Source: Rhodococcus tukisamuensis NBRC 100609 (GTDB lineage Bacteria > Actinomycetota > Actinomycetes > Mycobacteriales > Mycobacteriaceae). From it: a DNA stretch of 64,000 nt. Shown piece by piece: positions 22,720 to 33,021 of this stretch. Position 1 is the stretch's first letter. Each line of letters starts with the position of its first letter. The notes under the pieces were generated by a model, which worked only from the letters and a program-made list of their open reading frames with translations, was not told the DNA's origin and did not search any database. The stretch spans positions 1 through 64,000 of the forward strand of contig NZ_BCXG01000026.1 in the NCBI RefSeq assembly GCF_001894985.1, read 5' to 3'. A program made the position numbers and the translations under genes.

Positions 22720-25693
22720 CGATCAGTTCGACCGTGGATCCCGTCCGGCCTCGGATCACGTGCAGCCGGCTGGGGATCCGCTGCCTCATCTCGTCGACGT
22801 GGCTGACGATGCCGACCACCCGGCCGCCCTCCCGGAGCTCGTCGAGGACGCCCATCACCGATTCGAGGGTGTCGGCGTCGAGTGTGCCGAAGCCCTCGTC
22901 GATGAACATCGTGTCCAGCACCAGTCCCCCGGACTCCGCGGCCACGACGTCGGCCAGTCCGAGGGCGAGCGAGAGCGACGCGAGGAACGACTCGCCGCCG
23001 GAGAGCGTCTTCGCCGACCGCACCACCCCGGTGTAGTCGTCGCGGATGTCGAGTCCCAGCCCGCCCCGCTTGCGTCCCGTGCCGGCGCCGTCGGCGTGCA
23101 CGAACTCGTACCGTCCGGCCGACATCCGCCGCAACCGGGTGGACGCCGCCAGCGCGACCTCCTCGAGCCGGGCCGCCAGCACGTAGGACCGCAACGACAT
23201 CTTGCGCGCGTTCTGCCCACGGCCCTCGATCACGTCGGCCAGCCCGGCCAACTCGTCGTGCCGCGCCTGCGCCGGGGCCAGTGCCTGGACCTCCGCCGCG
23301 AGCTGCCCCACCAGCCGGTCGAGGTCCTGCAGCCTGCGCTGCGCGTCTGCGGACACCCCCACCGCGGCCTTCGCCGCGGTCTTCGCCGCCAGGTCCGCGG
23401 CCTCGGCCTCCGCGGGATCGACCGGCCCGAGCAAGGCCGCGGCCGCCGTCTCGGGTTCGGCGAGCACCGACTCGACCCGCACCTGCAGGTCCCGCGCGTC
23501 CCGCAGCGAGGCCTCCATCTCGGCGATCCGACCGGCCCCTCTGACCGCGTCGACGGCGGCATCCACGGCGGCGAATCCGGCCTCGGCGGCAGCCCCGATC
23601 ACCTTCTGCGCCAAGGCCTCCGCGGCGTCCTGCGCGGTCCCGGTCGCGGTGCGCTGGTCGCGCAGCCGCGACGCCGCCGAGGCGAGTTCCTCGAGCCGGT
23701 CACGGCGAATCCGCGGACTCTCGTCGGTGCCCGTCGCGGCCGTGACACGGGCCCGGATCTGGTCGAGTTGCGTGGCCATGCCGGCGATCTGCGCGTCGAG
23801 CGCCGCGGCCTCGGCGCTGACGGCGGCGGCACGCTCCTGCACCCGGCCGGATTCCGACCGCAACTCCGCGAGCCGCGTCGCCGACCCGGGCTCGCCGTCG
23901 GCGAGTGACGCGGCGGCGGCATGCCGCTCGGTGGCGTCACGCACCTCGGCCGACAGTTCGTCCGCGTCCCGGTCTCCGCCCCGCTCGATCTGGACCTCGA
24001 CGGCCAGTTCCACCTTCGTCAGCTGTGCCGACGCGTCGGCGACCGCGTCCGCGCGGTGCTGCTCGGCCGCGCGCGCCGCGTCCTCGTCGGCCTTGGTGAC
24101 CACCGAGTCCGGCTGGGCGGCGGGCCGCGGGTGCTCGTCGGCCCCGCACACCACGCACGGCTCGCCGTCGACCAGTCCGGCGGCGAGCTCGGCGGCCATC
24201 CCGGCCAGCCTGCGCTCACGGACGTCGAGCAGCGCGGTGCGCGCCTGGTGGTGACGGTCCCGGGCCTCGGCGAGATCGCGTGCGGCCGTGGCCTGGGCCC
24301 GCCGCTGCACCGCCAGTTCGGTGGCGGCGGCCAGCATCTCGGTGGCCGCGACCCTGGCCCGCTCGAGCGCCGGCACTGTGGCCGCGGCCAGCCGGGCCGC
24401 GTCCAGGTCCGCCTCGGCGGCCCGGACCAGTTCCGGCAAGACGTCACGTCGCCGCGCCAGTGTTGCTGCCTCGGAGTCGAGTTCGTCGCGGCTGACCCGG
24501 TGGGCACGCATCGAATCCTGCAGGGCGTCGGCGGCGAGCGACTCGGCGATGAGCGCGTCCAGACGTGCCACCTCGCCGGTCCAGTCGCGTACCGCGGACG
24601 CGAGCACCTCGCTGTCGGCCGGAGCCGGCGGCCAGGACAGGCGGGCGAGCAGGTCCGCCCCCTCGCCTGCCGCACCGATCTTCGCGGCCAGGTCCGTCAT
24701 CCGTGTCAGTTCCCCGGCCGCGACGTCGGCCGCGGCCTTCGCCTCGGCACGCAGGGCCGCGACGGGCGCGGCGCGCTGGGCCCGGCCGAGTTCGTCGGCC
24801 AGGGCCTCACGGACCGGCGTCGCCTGCTGGTGGGCGGCGAGTTCCGCCCGCGCCTGGGCGGCCCGCTGCTGCAGACGCTGCACCCGTCTGGCCTCGGCGA
24901 GCTCGGCGGCGGCGCGGGAGGCGAGCGCCTCCGCGTCGGCCAGTTCCAGCAGCGCGCGGGCCGAGACGTCCGCGGCGTCGGCCTCGAGCTTGCGCGCCCA
25001 CACCAGGGGCTCCGCGTCCGCGCCCGCCTCGATGCCCGCGGCCGTGGAGACCCGGGCGACCATGAGATCCACCGACTTTCGGCTCGCCTCGAGTTTGGCG
25101 GCGCTCTCCCGTCGCCGCGTGACGAACCAGTCCTCGACGGTCCCGAAACGGGAGGTGTCGAAGAGCCGCTCGAGCAGAGTTCCCCGCTCGTCGGTGTCCG
25201 CGCGCAGGAACCGCGCGAAATCGCCCTGGGGCAGGAGCACCACCTGGAAGAACTGGTCGGAGCTCATCCCGAGCAGTCGGCCCACGGCCTCGCCGATCTC
25301 GTCGAGCCGGGTCAGGTTCTGGCCGTGCCCGTCCAGCCACTCGAGCGTGGCCTTCGCGTTCTCCTTGGTGGTGCCGGTACCGCGCAGCTTCGGTCGCTGG
25401 TACTCGGGGCTGCGGGTCAACCGCAGGCGGCGGCCGCCGATGGTGGCCTCGAGCACCACCTTCGGCACCGCACCGGGCGCGGCATGATCGGACAGCAGGC
25501 GCTTGCCCTGCTGGCGTGCGCCGGGGACGGTGCCGTACAGCGCGAAGGCCACCGCGTCGAGCACCGTCGTCTTGCCGGCACCGGTCTGGCCGTGCAACAG
25601 GAACAGCCCGTCGGCGCCGAGCGCGTCGAAATTCACGGTCGCGGTGTCGCCGAACGGGCCGAACGCCGAGATCTCCAGTTCGTGCAGTCTCAT
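22712..25693 (-). CDS. sbcC: Exonuclease subunit SbcC (Rad50-like ATPase)
   Basis: 993 residues. Walker A GQTGAGKT (35-42), then LLPQGDFARFLRAD, long alanine/glutamate-rich coiled coils broken by the zinc hook CVVC (C513, C516), and the C-terminal signature LSGGESFLASLSLALGLAD with Walker B LDTMFIDEGFGTLD. With SbcD it cuts hairpins and DNA ends at palindromes and in double-strand breaks. The start ATG 25693 overlaps the sbcD stop (ATGA). The open frame extends into sbcD in antisense-like sequence, which I discarded. Confidence 0.95.
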   Translation of the reverse strand: MRLHELEISAFGPFGDTATVNFDALGADGLFLLHGQTGAGKTTVLDAVAFALYGTVPGARQQGKRLLSDHAAPGAVPKVVLEATIGGRRLRLTRSPEYQRPKLRGTGTTKENAKATLEWLDGHGQNLTRLDEIGEAVGRLLGMSSDQFFQVVLLPQGDFARFLRADTDERGTLLERLFDTSRFGTVEDWFVTRRRESAAKLEASRKSVDLMVARVSTAAGIEAGADAEPLVWARKLEADAADVSARALLELADAEALASRAAAELAEARRVQRLQQRAAQARAELAAHQQATPVREALADELGRAQRAAPVAALRAEAKAAADVAAGELTRMTDLAAKIGAAGEGADLLARLSWPPAPADSEVLASAVRDWTGEVARLDALIAESLAADALQDSMRAHRVSRDELDSEAATLARRRDVLPELVRAAEADLDAARLAAATVPALERARVAATEMLAAATELAVQRRAQATAARDLAEARDRHHQARTALLDVRERRLAGMAAELAAGLVDGEPCVVCGADEHPRPAAQPDSVVTKADEDAARAAEQHRADAVADASAQLTKVELAVEVQIERGGDRDADELSAEVRDATERHAAAASLADGEPGSATRLAELRSESGRVQERAAAVSAEAAALDAQIAGMATQLDQIRARVTAATGTDESPRIRRDRLEELASAASRLRDQRTATGTAQDAAEALAQKVIGAAAEAGFAAVDAAVDAVRGAGRIAEMEASLRDARDLQVRVESVLAEPETAAAALLGPVDPAEAEAADLAAKTAAKAAVGVSADAQRRLQDLDRLVGQLAAEVQALAPAQARHDELAGLADVIEGRGQNARKMSLRSYVLAARLEEVALAASTRLRRMSAGRYEFVHADGAGTGRKRGGLGLDIRDDYTGVVRSAKTLSGGESFLASLSLALGLADVVAAESGGLVLDTMFIDEGFGTLDADTLESVMGVLDELREGGRVVGIVSHVDEMRQRIPSRLHVIRGRTGSTVELIAG

Positions 25694-26868
25694 GCGATGT
25701 CCTCCGCGGCGACGGCCGCATTCTCCGGTTCCCGGACCGCAAAGCTCAACGCCTGCTCCAGCAGTCGGGTCTCCCCCGAGGTGGGCTCGCTGCGCATGTC
25801 GGTCAGGAAACTGGTCGCGATCTGGGCGTCGGTGCGGCCGCGCACCTTCTCCCGGTACCGCAGGTCGGTCACGCCCTCCGGCCGGTTCCACTCGAGGTGC
25901 ACCATGTGCGGGAAGCGCTCGCGCAGCGTGCGCATGGCGTCCTGCGGACGGACCGGGTCGGTGAGGACCGCAGACACGTAGTCTGCCTCGGCCGCCGCGA
26001 ACTGGTCCCCGGTGAGCAACTCCTCGACGGTGCCGGTGAGCTGGCTGAGCCCGCGCACCACCGGCAGGTCGTGCCGGACCACCTCGCGCAGTCCGTCCGC
26101 GTCGAGGTCGACGATCCACACCGCCTTGCGGTGCGAGCGCTCCCCGAACGAGTACGGCAGCGGGGAACCGGAGTAGCGGACCCGGTCGGTGAGGGTCTGC
26201 GGCGAGTGCAGGTGGCCGAGCGCGACGTAGTCGACCCCGTCGAACGACGAGGCGGCGACGGTCTCCACCCCGCCGACCGAGATCGACCTCTCCGAGCCGG
26301 TGGACTCGGCACCGACCACGAACGCGTGCGCGAGCAGGACCGCGCGCGGCGGCGTGCCGTCGACGGCGCGGCCGCCCAGCTCCGTCCTGATCCGCGTCAT
26401 CGCCGCATCGAGGATCGCGGCGTGCGATCGCGCCGACGGCACCCCCAGTTCGGCGCGCGTGGCCTCCGGTTCGAGGTACGGGATCCCGTAGAACGCGACC
26501 GGACCGTGCTCGTCCTCGAGCACCACCGGCCGGTCCACCTCCGACACCCGGGTCATCAGGTGCAGTCCGCCCGCCGCCGAGAAGGCCGCACCGGCGCCGA
26601 GCCGGGCCGGGGAGTCGTGGTTCCCGGAGGTCGCGACGATCATCGCACCCGCCGCACGGATCGCCTCGAAGCCCTTGTTGCACACGGTGACCGCATCGGC
26701 GCTGGGGATGGCCCGGTCGTAGACGTCGCCCGGCACCACCACGACGTCGACGGCGTGCTCGGCGACCAGGCCGGCGACGGCGTCGAGCACCAGTGCCTGG
26801 TCGGCCAGCAGGTCCACCCCGTGGAAGGTGCGCCCGATGTGCCAGTCGGAGGTGTGCAGGATTCGCAT
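25690..26868 (-). CDS. sbcD: Exonuclease subunit SbcD (Mre11-like nuclease)
   Basis: 392 residues. Metallophosphatase motifs are visible: ILHTSDWHIGR (D8, H10), VVPGDVYDR, SGNHDSPARLG and YVALGHLHSPQ. It forms the nuclease half of SbcCD. Start ATG 26868 begins the first motif; an upstream GTG-initiated extension to 26913 has no family-like sequence. It is divergent from rmuC. Confidence 0.95.
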   Translation of the reverse strand: MRILHTSDWHIGRTFHGVDLLADQALVLDAVAGLVAEHAVDVVVVPGDVYDRAIPSADAVTVCNKGFEAIRAAGAMIVATSGNHDSPARLGAGAAFSAAGGLHLMTRVSEVDRPVVLEDEHGPVAFYGIPYLEPEATRAELGVPSARSHAAILDAAMTRIRTELGGRAVDGTPPRAVLLAHAFVVGAESTGSERSISVGGVETVAASSFDGVDYVALGHLHSPQTLTDRVRYSGSPLPYSFGERSHRKAVWIVDLDADGLREVVRHDLPVVRGLSQLTGTVEELLTGDQFAAAEADYVSAVLTDPVRPQDAMRTLRERFPHMVHLEWNRPEGVTDLRYREKVRGRTDAQIATSFLTDMRSEPTSGETRLLEQALSFAVREPENAAVAAEDIA

Positions 26869-26963
26869 GCGCCGACCGTAGTTCACCCCACCGACAGGCC
26901 CATTGACGTGCACCTCTTCCCGACCGCCGGAGGCATGTCGGTGCCCTCGTGCACTATCTCGGC

Positions 26964-28133
26964 ATGGAACCCGTCACCGGCTTCGGACTCCTCGTCTCGC
27001 TCTGCCTCGGCATCGCGGTCGGCTGGCTCTGGCACGCCTCCCGGACCGGCCAGCACGCCGCGCGCGCGGAGGCTCAACTCGCCGCGCTCCGCGACAACGA
27101 GAAGTTGCTCCGGCAGTCCCTCGCGTCGGTGAACGAGGACGCGGCCCGACGCACGTCCGGGGCGGTGGGCGAGCAGGTCGCGCACCTGGTCGGGCCGCTG
27201 CACGACGCCGTCGACGCCCTGTCCGTGCAGGTGCAGCAGGTCGAGCGCAGCCGGGTGCACGCCTACGCCGGTCTCACCGAGCAGGTCGCCGGGATGCGCC
27301 GGGCCTCTCAGTTGCTGACCACCCAGACCGGCCAGCTGGTGACCGCGCTGCGTGCACCCCAGGTCCGGGGTCGGTGGGGCGAGATCCAGCTCGAACGGGT
27401 GGTGGAGCTTGCCGGGATGGTCAAGCACTGCGATTTCGAGACCCAGGTGAGTGAGGAGGGCGTGCGGCCGGACCTGGTGGTGCGGCTGGCCGGCGGGAAG
27501 AACATCGTGGTGGACGCGAAGGTCCCGTTGGCCGCGTTCCTCGACGCGGCACAGGAGGAGGACGTCTCGACCCGGGACACGCACCTGGTGCGCCATGCCC
27601 GACAGCTGCGCACCCACGTGGACCAACTCTCCGCCAAGGCCTACTGGGCGTCGTTCGACCCCACTCCCGAGTTCGTGGTGCTGTTCGTGCCCGGAGACTC
27701 GTTCCTCGACGCCGCGCTGACCGCCGACTCCGGACTGCTCGAGCACGCCTTCGCGAAGAATGTGATCCTCGCGACGCCGACCACCCTGGTCGCACTTCTG
27801 CGGACCATCGCGCACACCTGGCGACAGGAGACCCTCTCCCGCGAGGCCGACACCATCCACCGACTCGGCCGTGAGCTGTACGGCCGGCTCGGCATCGTCG
27901 GAAACCATCTGGACCGGCTCGGTTCGCAGCTCGGCAAGGCGGTCGAGTCGTTCAACCTCACCGCCGCGTCGATGGAGACGCGGGTCGCGGTGACCGCACG
28001 CAAGCTTCACGACCTGGAGGTCGGCGACGGCGAAGTACCGGAGGTCAGCCGCATCGATTCCTGGCCACGGACGGTCGGCCTCGCCGATCTCGGGCACGCG
28101 CACGGTCCCGCCAACGAGGCGATCGGGTCGTGA
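26964..28133 (+). CDS. rmuC: DNA recombination protein RmuC
   Basis: 389 residues. One N-terminal membrane span (about 7-22), a coiled coil (40-130), then the RmuC nuclease-like core RGRWGEIQLERVVELAGM, VRPDLVVRLAGGKNIVVDAKVPLAAFLDA and ATPTTLVALLRTIAHTWRQE. The family limits inversions between short repeats. Start is taken at ATG 26964, the first Met before the span. It faces sbcCD head-to-head, giving a repair pair. Confidence 0.92.
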   Translation: MEPVTGFGLLVSLCLGIAVGWLWHASRTGQHAARAEAQLAALRDNEKLLRQSLASVNEDAARRTSGAVGEQVAHLVGPLHDAVDALSVQVQQVERSRVHAYAGLTEQVAGMRRASQLLTTQTGQLVTALRAPQVRGRWGEIQLERVVELAGMVKHCDFETQVSEEGVRPDLVVRLAGGKNIVVDAKVPLAAFLDAAQEEDVSTRDTHLVRHARQLRTHVDQLSAKAYWASFDPTPEFVVLFVPGDSFLDAALTADSGLLEHAFAKNVILATPTTLVALLRTIAHTWRQETLSREADTIHRLGRELYGRLGIVGNHLDRLGSQLGKAVESFNLTAASMETRVAVTARKLHDLEVGDGEVPEVSRIDSWPRTVGLADLGHAHGPANEAIGS

Positions 28134-28150
28134 ACCGCTAGTCTTGTAGG

Positions 28151-29062
28151 GTGTCAGCAACCCAACGTGCTCGCTCTGGGGTGCCGCTCGATGTGCGGTC
28201 AATTCTCCCAACGGTCCCCGGCGTCCCGGCCTGGGGCGCGGTTCTCATCGCGGTGGGCGCCACATTTGTCGGGTTTCTCCTCGACGCCATGCGCGGGACA
28301 GAGCTGACGTCGGCGTTCGCGGTCTTCTACTTCCTCGGCTGTGTCGGGGCGGCACTCGCGGTCCGCAGTCGCGGACTGTTCGCCGCCGCCGTCCAGCCGC
28401 CGCTGATCCTGGTTGTCGGCGTGCCGCTCGCGTACCAGAGCCTCACCTCCGGCACCGGCGGCGGCATGAAGGACCTGATCTTCAACACCGCCCTCCCGTT
28501 GGTCAACCGCTTTCCCCTGATGCTGGTGACGGCGCTCGTCGTCCTCGCGATCGCGGCCGGCCGGCGCTACCTGAACCACCAGGCGCGGCCGCAGCCTGCA
28601 CGTTCGGCGCGCGGCGCGGCGGAGCCCGCCGCAGCCCCCGCCCGACCGGCGAGCCGGCCCGCGACCGCGCCGCACACCCAGGTCCACGCGCAGTCGGGCC
28701 GTCGCACCCGTGGCGGCGAGAACGCCACCGGCGCGCGGCGCCGGGTCGCCGAGCCCCAACTCGACAGCGGTCAGTTCGACCTGACCGATCAGTTCGACCG
28801 GGACCGGCGACTGGACATGGAGGGCGATCGACGCTCCTACCGCGCCGCGTCCACCGGCGGATCGCCGCGTGAACCGTTCCGGCCCGCGTCCGCTCCGGTG
28901 CCCGCGGCCACGCTCCGGCCGGAACCGGCCACCCGGCAGTACGTCCGTCAGTCGGAACCGGTTGGACACGCGGTCGAGCAGTACACCCAGCCGGCCGACC
29001 CCGATGTCCCGGTCCATCCGCTCCCGCAGGTCCGGTACCGCGACCGGCACGACGCTCCGTAG
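28151..29062 (+). CDS. DUF6542 membrane protein with long disordered tail
   Basis: 303 residues. Four hydrophobic spans lie at about 25-140 (VPAWGAVLIAVGATFVGFLL, FAVFYFLGCVGAALAV, LILVVGVPLAY, FPLMLVTALVVLAIAAG), followed by about 160 residues rich in R, P, A and Q, probably disordered and cytoplasmic. The family is actinobacterial and of unknown function. GTG start 17 bp after rmuC, so likely co-transcribed with it. Confidence 0.75.
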   Translation: MSATQRARSGVPLDVRSILPTVPGVPAWGAVLIAVGATFVGFLLDAMRGTELTSAFAVFYFLGCVGAALAVRSRGLFAAAVQPPLILVVGVPLAYQSLTSGTGGGMKDLIFNTALPLVNRFPLMLVTALVVLAIAAGRRYLNHQARPQPARSARGAAEPAAAPARPASRPATAPHTQVHAQSGRRTRGGENATGARRRVAEPQLDSGQFDLTDQFDRDRRLDMEGDRRSYRAASTGGSPREPFRPASAPVPAATLRPEPATRQYVRQSEPVGHAVEQYTQPADPDVPVHPLPQVRYRDRHDAP

Positions 29063-29086
29063 GAGCGCCGCGGCGGCCGGGCCGGG

Positions 29087-30100
29087 CTAGACGCTCGGCG
29101 TCGCGGGCTTCCGCAGTTCGCGCGGCAGCGAGAACACCAGCGTCTCGTTTGCCGTCGTCACGGACTGCACGTCCTGGAAACCGTGTTCGGCGAGCAACTC
29201 GATGACCCCACTGACGAGGATCTCCGGCACCGAGGCGCCCGAGGTGATGCCCACCGTCTGCACCCCGTCCAGCCACCCGAGGTCGATCTCGCGGGCATAG
29301 TCGACCAAGTAGCTGGCCTTCGCACCGGCGCCCAGCGCGACCTCCACCAGCCGGACCGAGTTCGACGAGTTCCGCGACCCCACCACGATCACCAGATCGC
29401 ACTCCGGCGCCATCGCCTTCACCGCGACCTGACGATTCTGGGTGGCGTAACAGATGTCGTCGCTCGGCGGGTCCTGCAGCAGCGGGAACTTCTCCCGGAG
29501 TCGCGCGACCGTCGCCATCGTCTCGTCGACGCTCAGCGTCGTCTGCGAGAGCCAGATCACCTTCGACTCGTCCCGGACGGTGATCGCCTCCACCGAGTCG
29601 GGGCCGTCGACCAGTTGCACGCGCTCGGGCGCCTCACCCGCGGTCCCCTCGACCTCTTCGTGACCCTCGTGCCCGATCAGCAGGATGTCGTAGTCGTCGC
29701 GAGCGAACCGCTTGACCTCCTGGTGCACCTTGGTGACCAGCGGGCAGGTGGCGTCGATGGTGTGCAGGCTGCGCTCCGCCGCGGCCTCGTGCACGGCCGG
29801 GGACACCCCGTGCGCGGAGAACACCAGGACCGAACCCTCCGGAACCTCGTCGGTCTCGTCGACGAAGATCACGCCCCGCTCGGTCAGCGTCTCGACCACG
29901 TGCCGGTTGTGCACGATCTCCTTGCGGACGTAGAGCGGCGCGCCGTGCTTCTCCAGCGCCCGCTCCACCGTCTCGACGGCGCGGTCGACGCCGGCGCAGT
30001 ACCCACGCGGCTCCGCGAGCAGGATGCGCTTGCCGGTGGTACCCGTCGCGGAAGTACCGGAACGGGCGATACCCAGGTTCAAGGGGACAGCAGAAGACAT
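29087..30100 (-). CDS. ispH: 4-hydroxy-3-methylbut-2-enyl diphosphate reductase
   Basis: 337 residues (LytB). The three cluster cysteines are C35 ([12 protein letters not shown]), C119 ([10 protein letters not shown]) and C217 (ICYATQNRQ); TSGASVPE is also present. Last step of the MEP pathway, making IPP and DMAPP, which feed the Z-prenyl synthase encoded at 49 kb. It corresponds to Rv1110 (lytB2) and keeps that gene's neighbours. Divergent from the lipid-droplet gene. Confidence 0.96.
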   Translation of the reverse strand: MSSAVPLNLGIARSGTSATGTTGKRILLAEPRGYCAGVDRAVETVERALEKHGAPLYVRKEIVHNRHVVETLTERGVIFVDETDEVPEGSVLVFSAHGVSPAVHEAAAERSLHTIDATCPLVTKVHQEVKRFARDDYDILLIGHEGHEEVEGTAGEAPERVQLVDGPDSVEAITVRDESKVIWLSQTTLSVDETMATVARLREKFPLLQDPPSDDICYATQNRQVAVKAMAPECDLVIVVGSRNSSNSVRLVEVALGAGAKASYLVDYAREIDLGWLDGVQTVGITSGASVPEILVSGVIELLAEHGFQDVQSVTTANETLVFSLPRELRKPATPSV

Positions 30101-30196
30101 GCCTCAAGGGTACGGGGGCCACGCGGGTGCGGTCGGATCAGGCGTGGACGGCCCGGTCGGCTACCCATCGGGGCGTCGGTGAGGCAGGCTAGGACC

Positions 30197-30808
30197 ATGA
30201 TTCGTCCTCCTTTCGCCGCCCGAGTGGCCGCCGGAATCGCCGTCACCGTCGTCGAAGAGGTACAGAAGCTGCCGAGCACGGCGGTCTCGCTGCCGATGAC
30301 GGCGGTCAGCCAGATGCTGCAGACGACCATGCGGGTCCAGCAGTCGGTCACGGCGCTGGCCATCAAGGGCGACGAGGCGCTGTCGGTGCTGTTCCACACC
30401 GACCAGGAGCAGCCGACCTGGGCGACGTTCGACGAGGACGCGGCGCCCACCCCGGCCAACGGCAAGGCGACGGCCACCGGAAACGGTGCCACCTCCGCCA
30501 AGCCCGCCAACCAGGGCCGGTTCGAGCTCTACTCGATGCCGGCCGGCACCGACGCCGACCCGGCCGCACCCGCGGCGACGCCGGCATCGCCGAAACCCGA
30601 GGCGGGGACCGGCGGTGCGGCCGCCGCGCCGGAGATCGCCGAGTACCTGGACTACGACAACCTCACCCTCGCCCAACTGCGCGCGCGGCTGCGCTCGCTG
30701 TCCGTCCCGGAGCTCACCGCACTGCTCGAGTACGAGAACGCCGCCCGGTCCCGGGCCCCGTTCCAGACGATGCTCGGCAACCGGATCACCACCGCCACCG
30801 CCAAGTGA
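30197..30808 (+). CDS. Lipid-droplet-associated protein (MLDS/Rv1109c type)
   Basis: 203 residues. The N-terminal about 65 residues ([57 protein letters not shown]) form a long amphipathic helix region, a P/A-rich linker follows, and a short helical end ([28 protein letters not shown]) closes it. In R. jostii and R. opacus, the protein of this type coats triacylglycerol droplets and limits their size. The position between ispH and xseA is the same as Rv1109c. It overlaps the xseA start by GTGA. Confidence 0.8.
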   Translation: MIRPPFAARVAAGIAVTVVEEVQKLPSTAVSLPMTAVSQMLQTTMRVQQSVTALAIKGDEALSVLFHTDQEQPTWATFDEDAAPTPANGKATATGNGATSAKPANQGRFELYSMPAGTDADPAAPAATPASPKPEAGTGGAAAAPEIAEYLDYDNLTLAQLRARLRSLSVPELTALLEYENAARSRAPFQTMLGNRITTATAK

Positions 30809-32091
30809 CTTCCGCCCAGACCAGCCGGCCGGGCGGCCCGCCGTCCGCGCAGACGTCGAACTCGGCCGAGAACCCGTGGCCGGTGCGGTCGGTCTCGACG
30901 AAGGTCGCGCAGTGGATCGACCGACTCGGCAGCATCTGGGTCGAGGGTCAGATCACCCAGATCAACGTCCGTCCCGGCACCCGCACCGCGTTCCTGGTGC
31001 TGCGCGACGCGTCCGCCGACATGTCGCTGTCGGTGACCTGCTCGCCCACCCTGGTCCGCGACTCCCCCGTCCCGCTGACCGAGGGCAGCCGGGTGGTGAT
31101 GTTCGGGAAGCTGTCGTACTACACCGGACGCGGCACCATCTCGCTGCGCGTGACCGAGATCCGGGCGGTGGGCATCGGCGAGCTGCTGGCCAGGATCGAG
31201 CGCCTGCGTGCCCTCCTGAACGCCGAGGGCCTGTTCGACCCCCGCCTCAAGCGCCCGCTGCCGTTCCTGCCGCGCACCGTCGGGCTGATCACCGGCCGGG
31301 CCAGCGCCGCCGAACGCGACGTCCTCAGCGTCGCCGGAACTCGGTGGCCGGCCGTCCGGTTCGAGGTCCGGAACACCGCGGTGCAGGGACCGACCGCGAC
31401 CGCACAGATCGTGGCGGCGCTCGGCGAACTCGACGAGAACCCCGAGGTCGACGTGATCGTGCTCGCGCGCGGCGGCGGCAGCGTCGAGGACCTGCTGCCG
31501 TTCTCCGACGAGACGCTGTGTCGCGCCATCGCCAAGTGCACCACCCCGGTGGTCAGCGCGATCGGCCACGAACCGGACAACCCGCTGTGCGACCACGTCG
31601 CCGACGTCCGCGCCGCCACCCCCACCGACGCGGCCAAGCGGGTGGTGCCCGACGCCGGCGCCGAGCAGGCGCTGGTCTCGGAGTTCCGCTCCCGCGGGGC
31701 CGCGGCCCTGCGGAACTGGGTGGCCCGCGAGGCGCGCTCGCTCGCGGACCTGCGCAGCCGACCGGTACTGGCCGACCCGTTGGCAGCCGTGGAACGCCGC
31801 GCCGAGGACGTCGACCGGCTACGGGCGGCGGGGCGCCGGGACGTCACCCGGCTCCTCGACGGCCAGGCGACGGTCGTCGAGCACCTCGCCGCGCGGCTGA
31901 CCACGTTGGGGCCGGCGGCGACGCTGGCCCGCGGCTACGCGGTGGTACAGAAGATGGTGCCGGGCGCCGATCCCGAGGTGCTGCGGTTCGTGGACGACGC
32001 ACCGCCCGGCACCCAGCTGCGGGTACGAGTGGGCGACGGCGCGGTCATCGCGGCCGTCATGGGCCGCGACAAGTCAGGAGAGAAGAAGTGA
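30805..32091 (+). CDS. xseA: Exodeoxyribonuclease VII large subunit
   Basis: 428 residues. The OB-fold N-terminus ([25 protein letters not shown]...) precedes the nuclease core [41 protein letters not shown] and [29 protein letters not shown]. The C-terminal coiled coil pairs with XseB. It degrades single-stranded DNA ends. GTG start overlaps the MLDS stop by 4 bp, and its own stop overlaps the xseB start likewise. Confidence 0.95.
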   Translation: MTSAQTSRPGGPPSAQTSNSAENPWPVRSVSTKVAQWIDRLGSIWVEGQITQINVRPGTRTAFLVLRDASADMSLSVTCSPTLVRDSPVPLTEGSRVVMFGKLSYYTGRGTISLRVTEIRAVGIGELLARIERLRALLNAEGLFDPRLKRPLPFLPRTVGLITGRASAAERDVLSVAGTRWPAVRFEVRNTAVQGPTATAQIVAALGELDENPEVDVIVLARGGGSVEDLLPFSDETLCRAIAKCTTPVVSAIGHEPDNPLCDHVADVRAATPTDAAKRVVPDAGAEQALVSEFRSRGAAALRNWVAREARSLADLRSRPVLADPLAAVERRAEDVDRLRAAGRRDVTRLLDGQATVVEHLAARLTTLGPAATLARGYAVVQKMVPGADPEVLRFVDDAPPGTQLRVRVGDGAVIAAVMGRDKSGEKK

Positions 32092-32306
32092 ACGAACCGG
32101 TGGCGGAACTCGGCTACGAGGCCGCGCGCGACCAGCTGGCCGAGGTGGTCAAGATGCTCGAGCAGGGCGGGCTGGACCTGGACCACTCGCTGGCGCTGTG
32201 GGAGCGGGGCGAGGCCCTGGCCGAGCGTTGCGAGGAACACCTCGCGGGTGCGCGGGCCCGGGTCGAGAAGGCCCTCTCGCACGCCGACGAGTCCGGGTCC
32301 GACTAG
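32088..32306 (+). CDS. xseB: Exodeoxyribonuclease VII small subunit
   Basis: 72 residues, all helical: [43 protein letters not shown], the family pattern. Several copies bind the XseA coiled coil. GTG 32088 overlaps the xseA stop (GTGA) after the site AGGAGAGAAGAA. Confidence 0.95.
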   Translation: MNEPVAELGYEAARDQLAEVVKMLEQGGLDLDHSLALWERGEALAERCEEHLAGARARVEKALSHADESGSD

Positions 32307-32315
32307 TCCCGCAAC

Positions 32316-32336
32316 GCCGGCCGAGTCCCGGCCGGC
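32316..32336. terminator. Hairpin between xseB and the DUF4245 gene
   Basis: GCCGGCC / GGCCGGC arms with a 7-base loop, 10 bp past the xseB stop, in a 46-bp gap between convergent genes. Confidence 0.5.
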
Positions 32337-32352
32337 CGGTGCGACGGGCGCG

Positions 32353-32922
32353 TCAGGGAACGATGGGCTGCGCCGCACCGACCGCGTCGGCGAGCGTGGT
32401 GAACTCCTCCGTCGACCCGCTGCCGGTGAGCAGGACGCGCACGTCGCCGAGGTCGGTGACCCAGATCTGCTCGCTGCCCTCCTGGGGGTAGAGCGTCCAC
32501 GATTCTGCGCCGACCTGCTCCGCGCCGGACGGGCTGCGGTTGTCGCCGGCCACCCACGGCACCAGCGTCTCCTCGCTCGCCGAGCTCTGGGTCAGCTGCA
32601 CGAAGCGACCCTTGTCGGTGATGAAGCCGACGGTGCTGACGTCGCCGCCGTGATCGCCCGCGACGGTGCCGCGGCTGCCGGAGTTCGGCTGCCAGCCCTC
32701 GGGCACGCCCGGGTTGCGGATCGGGAACCCGAGGTCGCGGGCGTCGTACTTGAGCACCGCGTCGATGTCGACGTGCGGCACCTGACCCGGCGTCGGTCCG
32801 CCGGGGCTGAGCGTGCACTGGCTCGCGATACCCGCGATGACCAGACAGATCAGCACCAACGGCAGCATCGAGAGCAGCATGTCGCGGTTGTTGTGCAGAA
32901 TTCGGGGTTTGTCGGCGGCCAC
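32353..32922 (-). CDS. DUF4245 membrane-anchored protein
   Basis: 189 residues. After KPRILHNNRDMLLS a single span (MLPLVLICLVIAGIA) anchors an extracellular domain (from about 40) with DARDLGFPIRNPGVPEGWQPNSG and WVTDLGDVRVLLTGSG. The KPRxLxNxRDM start is typical of this actinobacterial family, function unknown. GTG 32922 was chosen; the next GTG upstream, two codons away, is equally possible. Divergent from the secreted-protein gene at 33022. Confidence 0.8.
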   Translation of the reverse strand: MAADKPRILHNNRDMLLSMLPLVLICLVIAGIASQCTLSPGGPTPGQVPHVDIDAVLKYDARDLGFPIRNPGVPEGWQPNSGSRGTVAGDHGGDVSTVGFITDKGRFVQLTQSSASEETLVPWVAGDNRSPSGAEQVGAESWTLYPQEGSEQIWVTDLGDVRVLLTGSGSTEEFTTLADAVGAAQPIVP

Positions 32923-33021
32923 GGGCACCAGTATCCCAGTAGCCCGCGGTCGCGCTCGTGCCGGTTCCCGTGTGCGGCGAATCCGGTACCGGCAGTCACA
33001 TACATGTTGTTCAATCGCAGC

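Noticed and set aside
22712-26683. A single 1323-codon open frame covering sbcC and most of sbcD
   Set aside because: Only the part from 25693 has SbcC sequence; the rest is a shadow of sbcD in another frame of GC-rich DNA.
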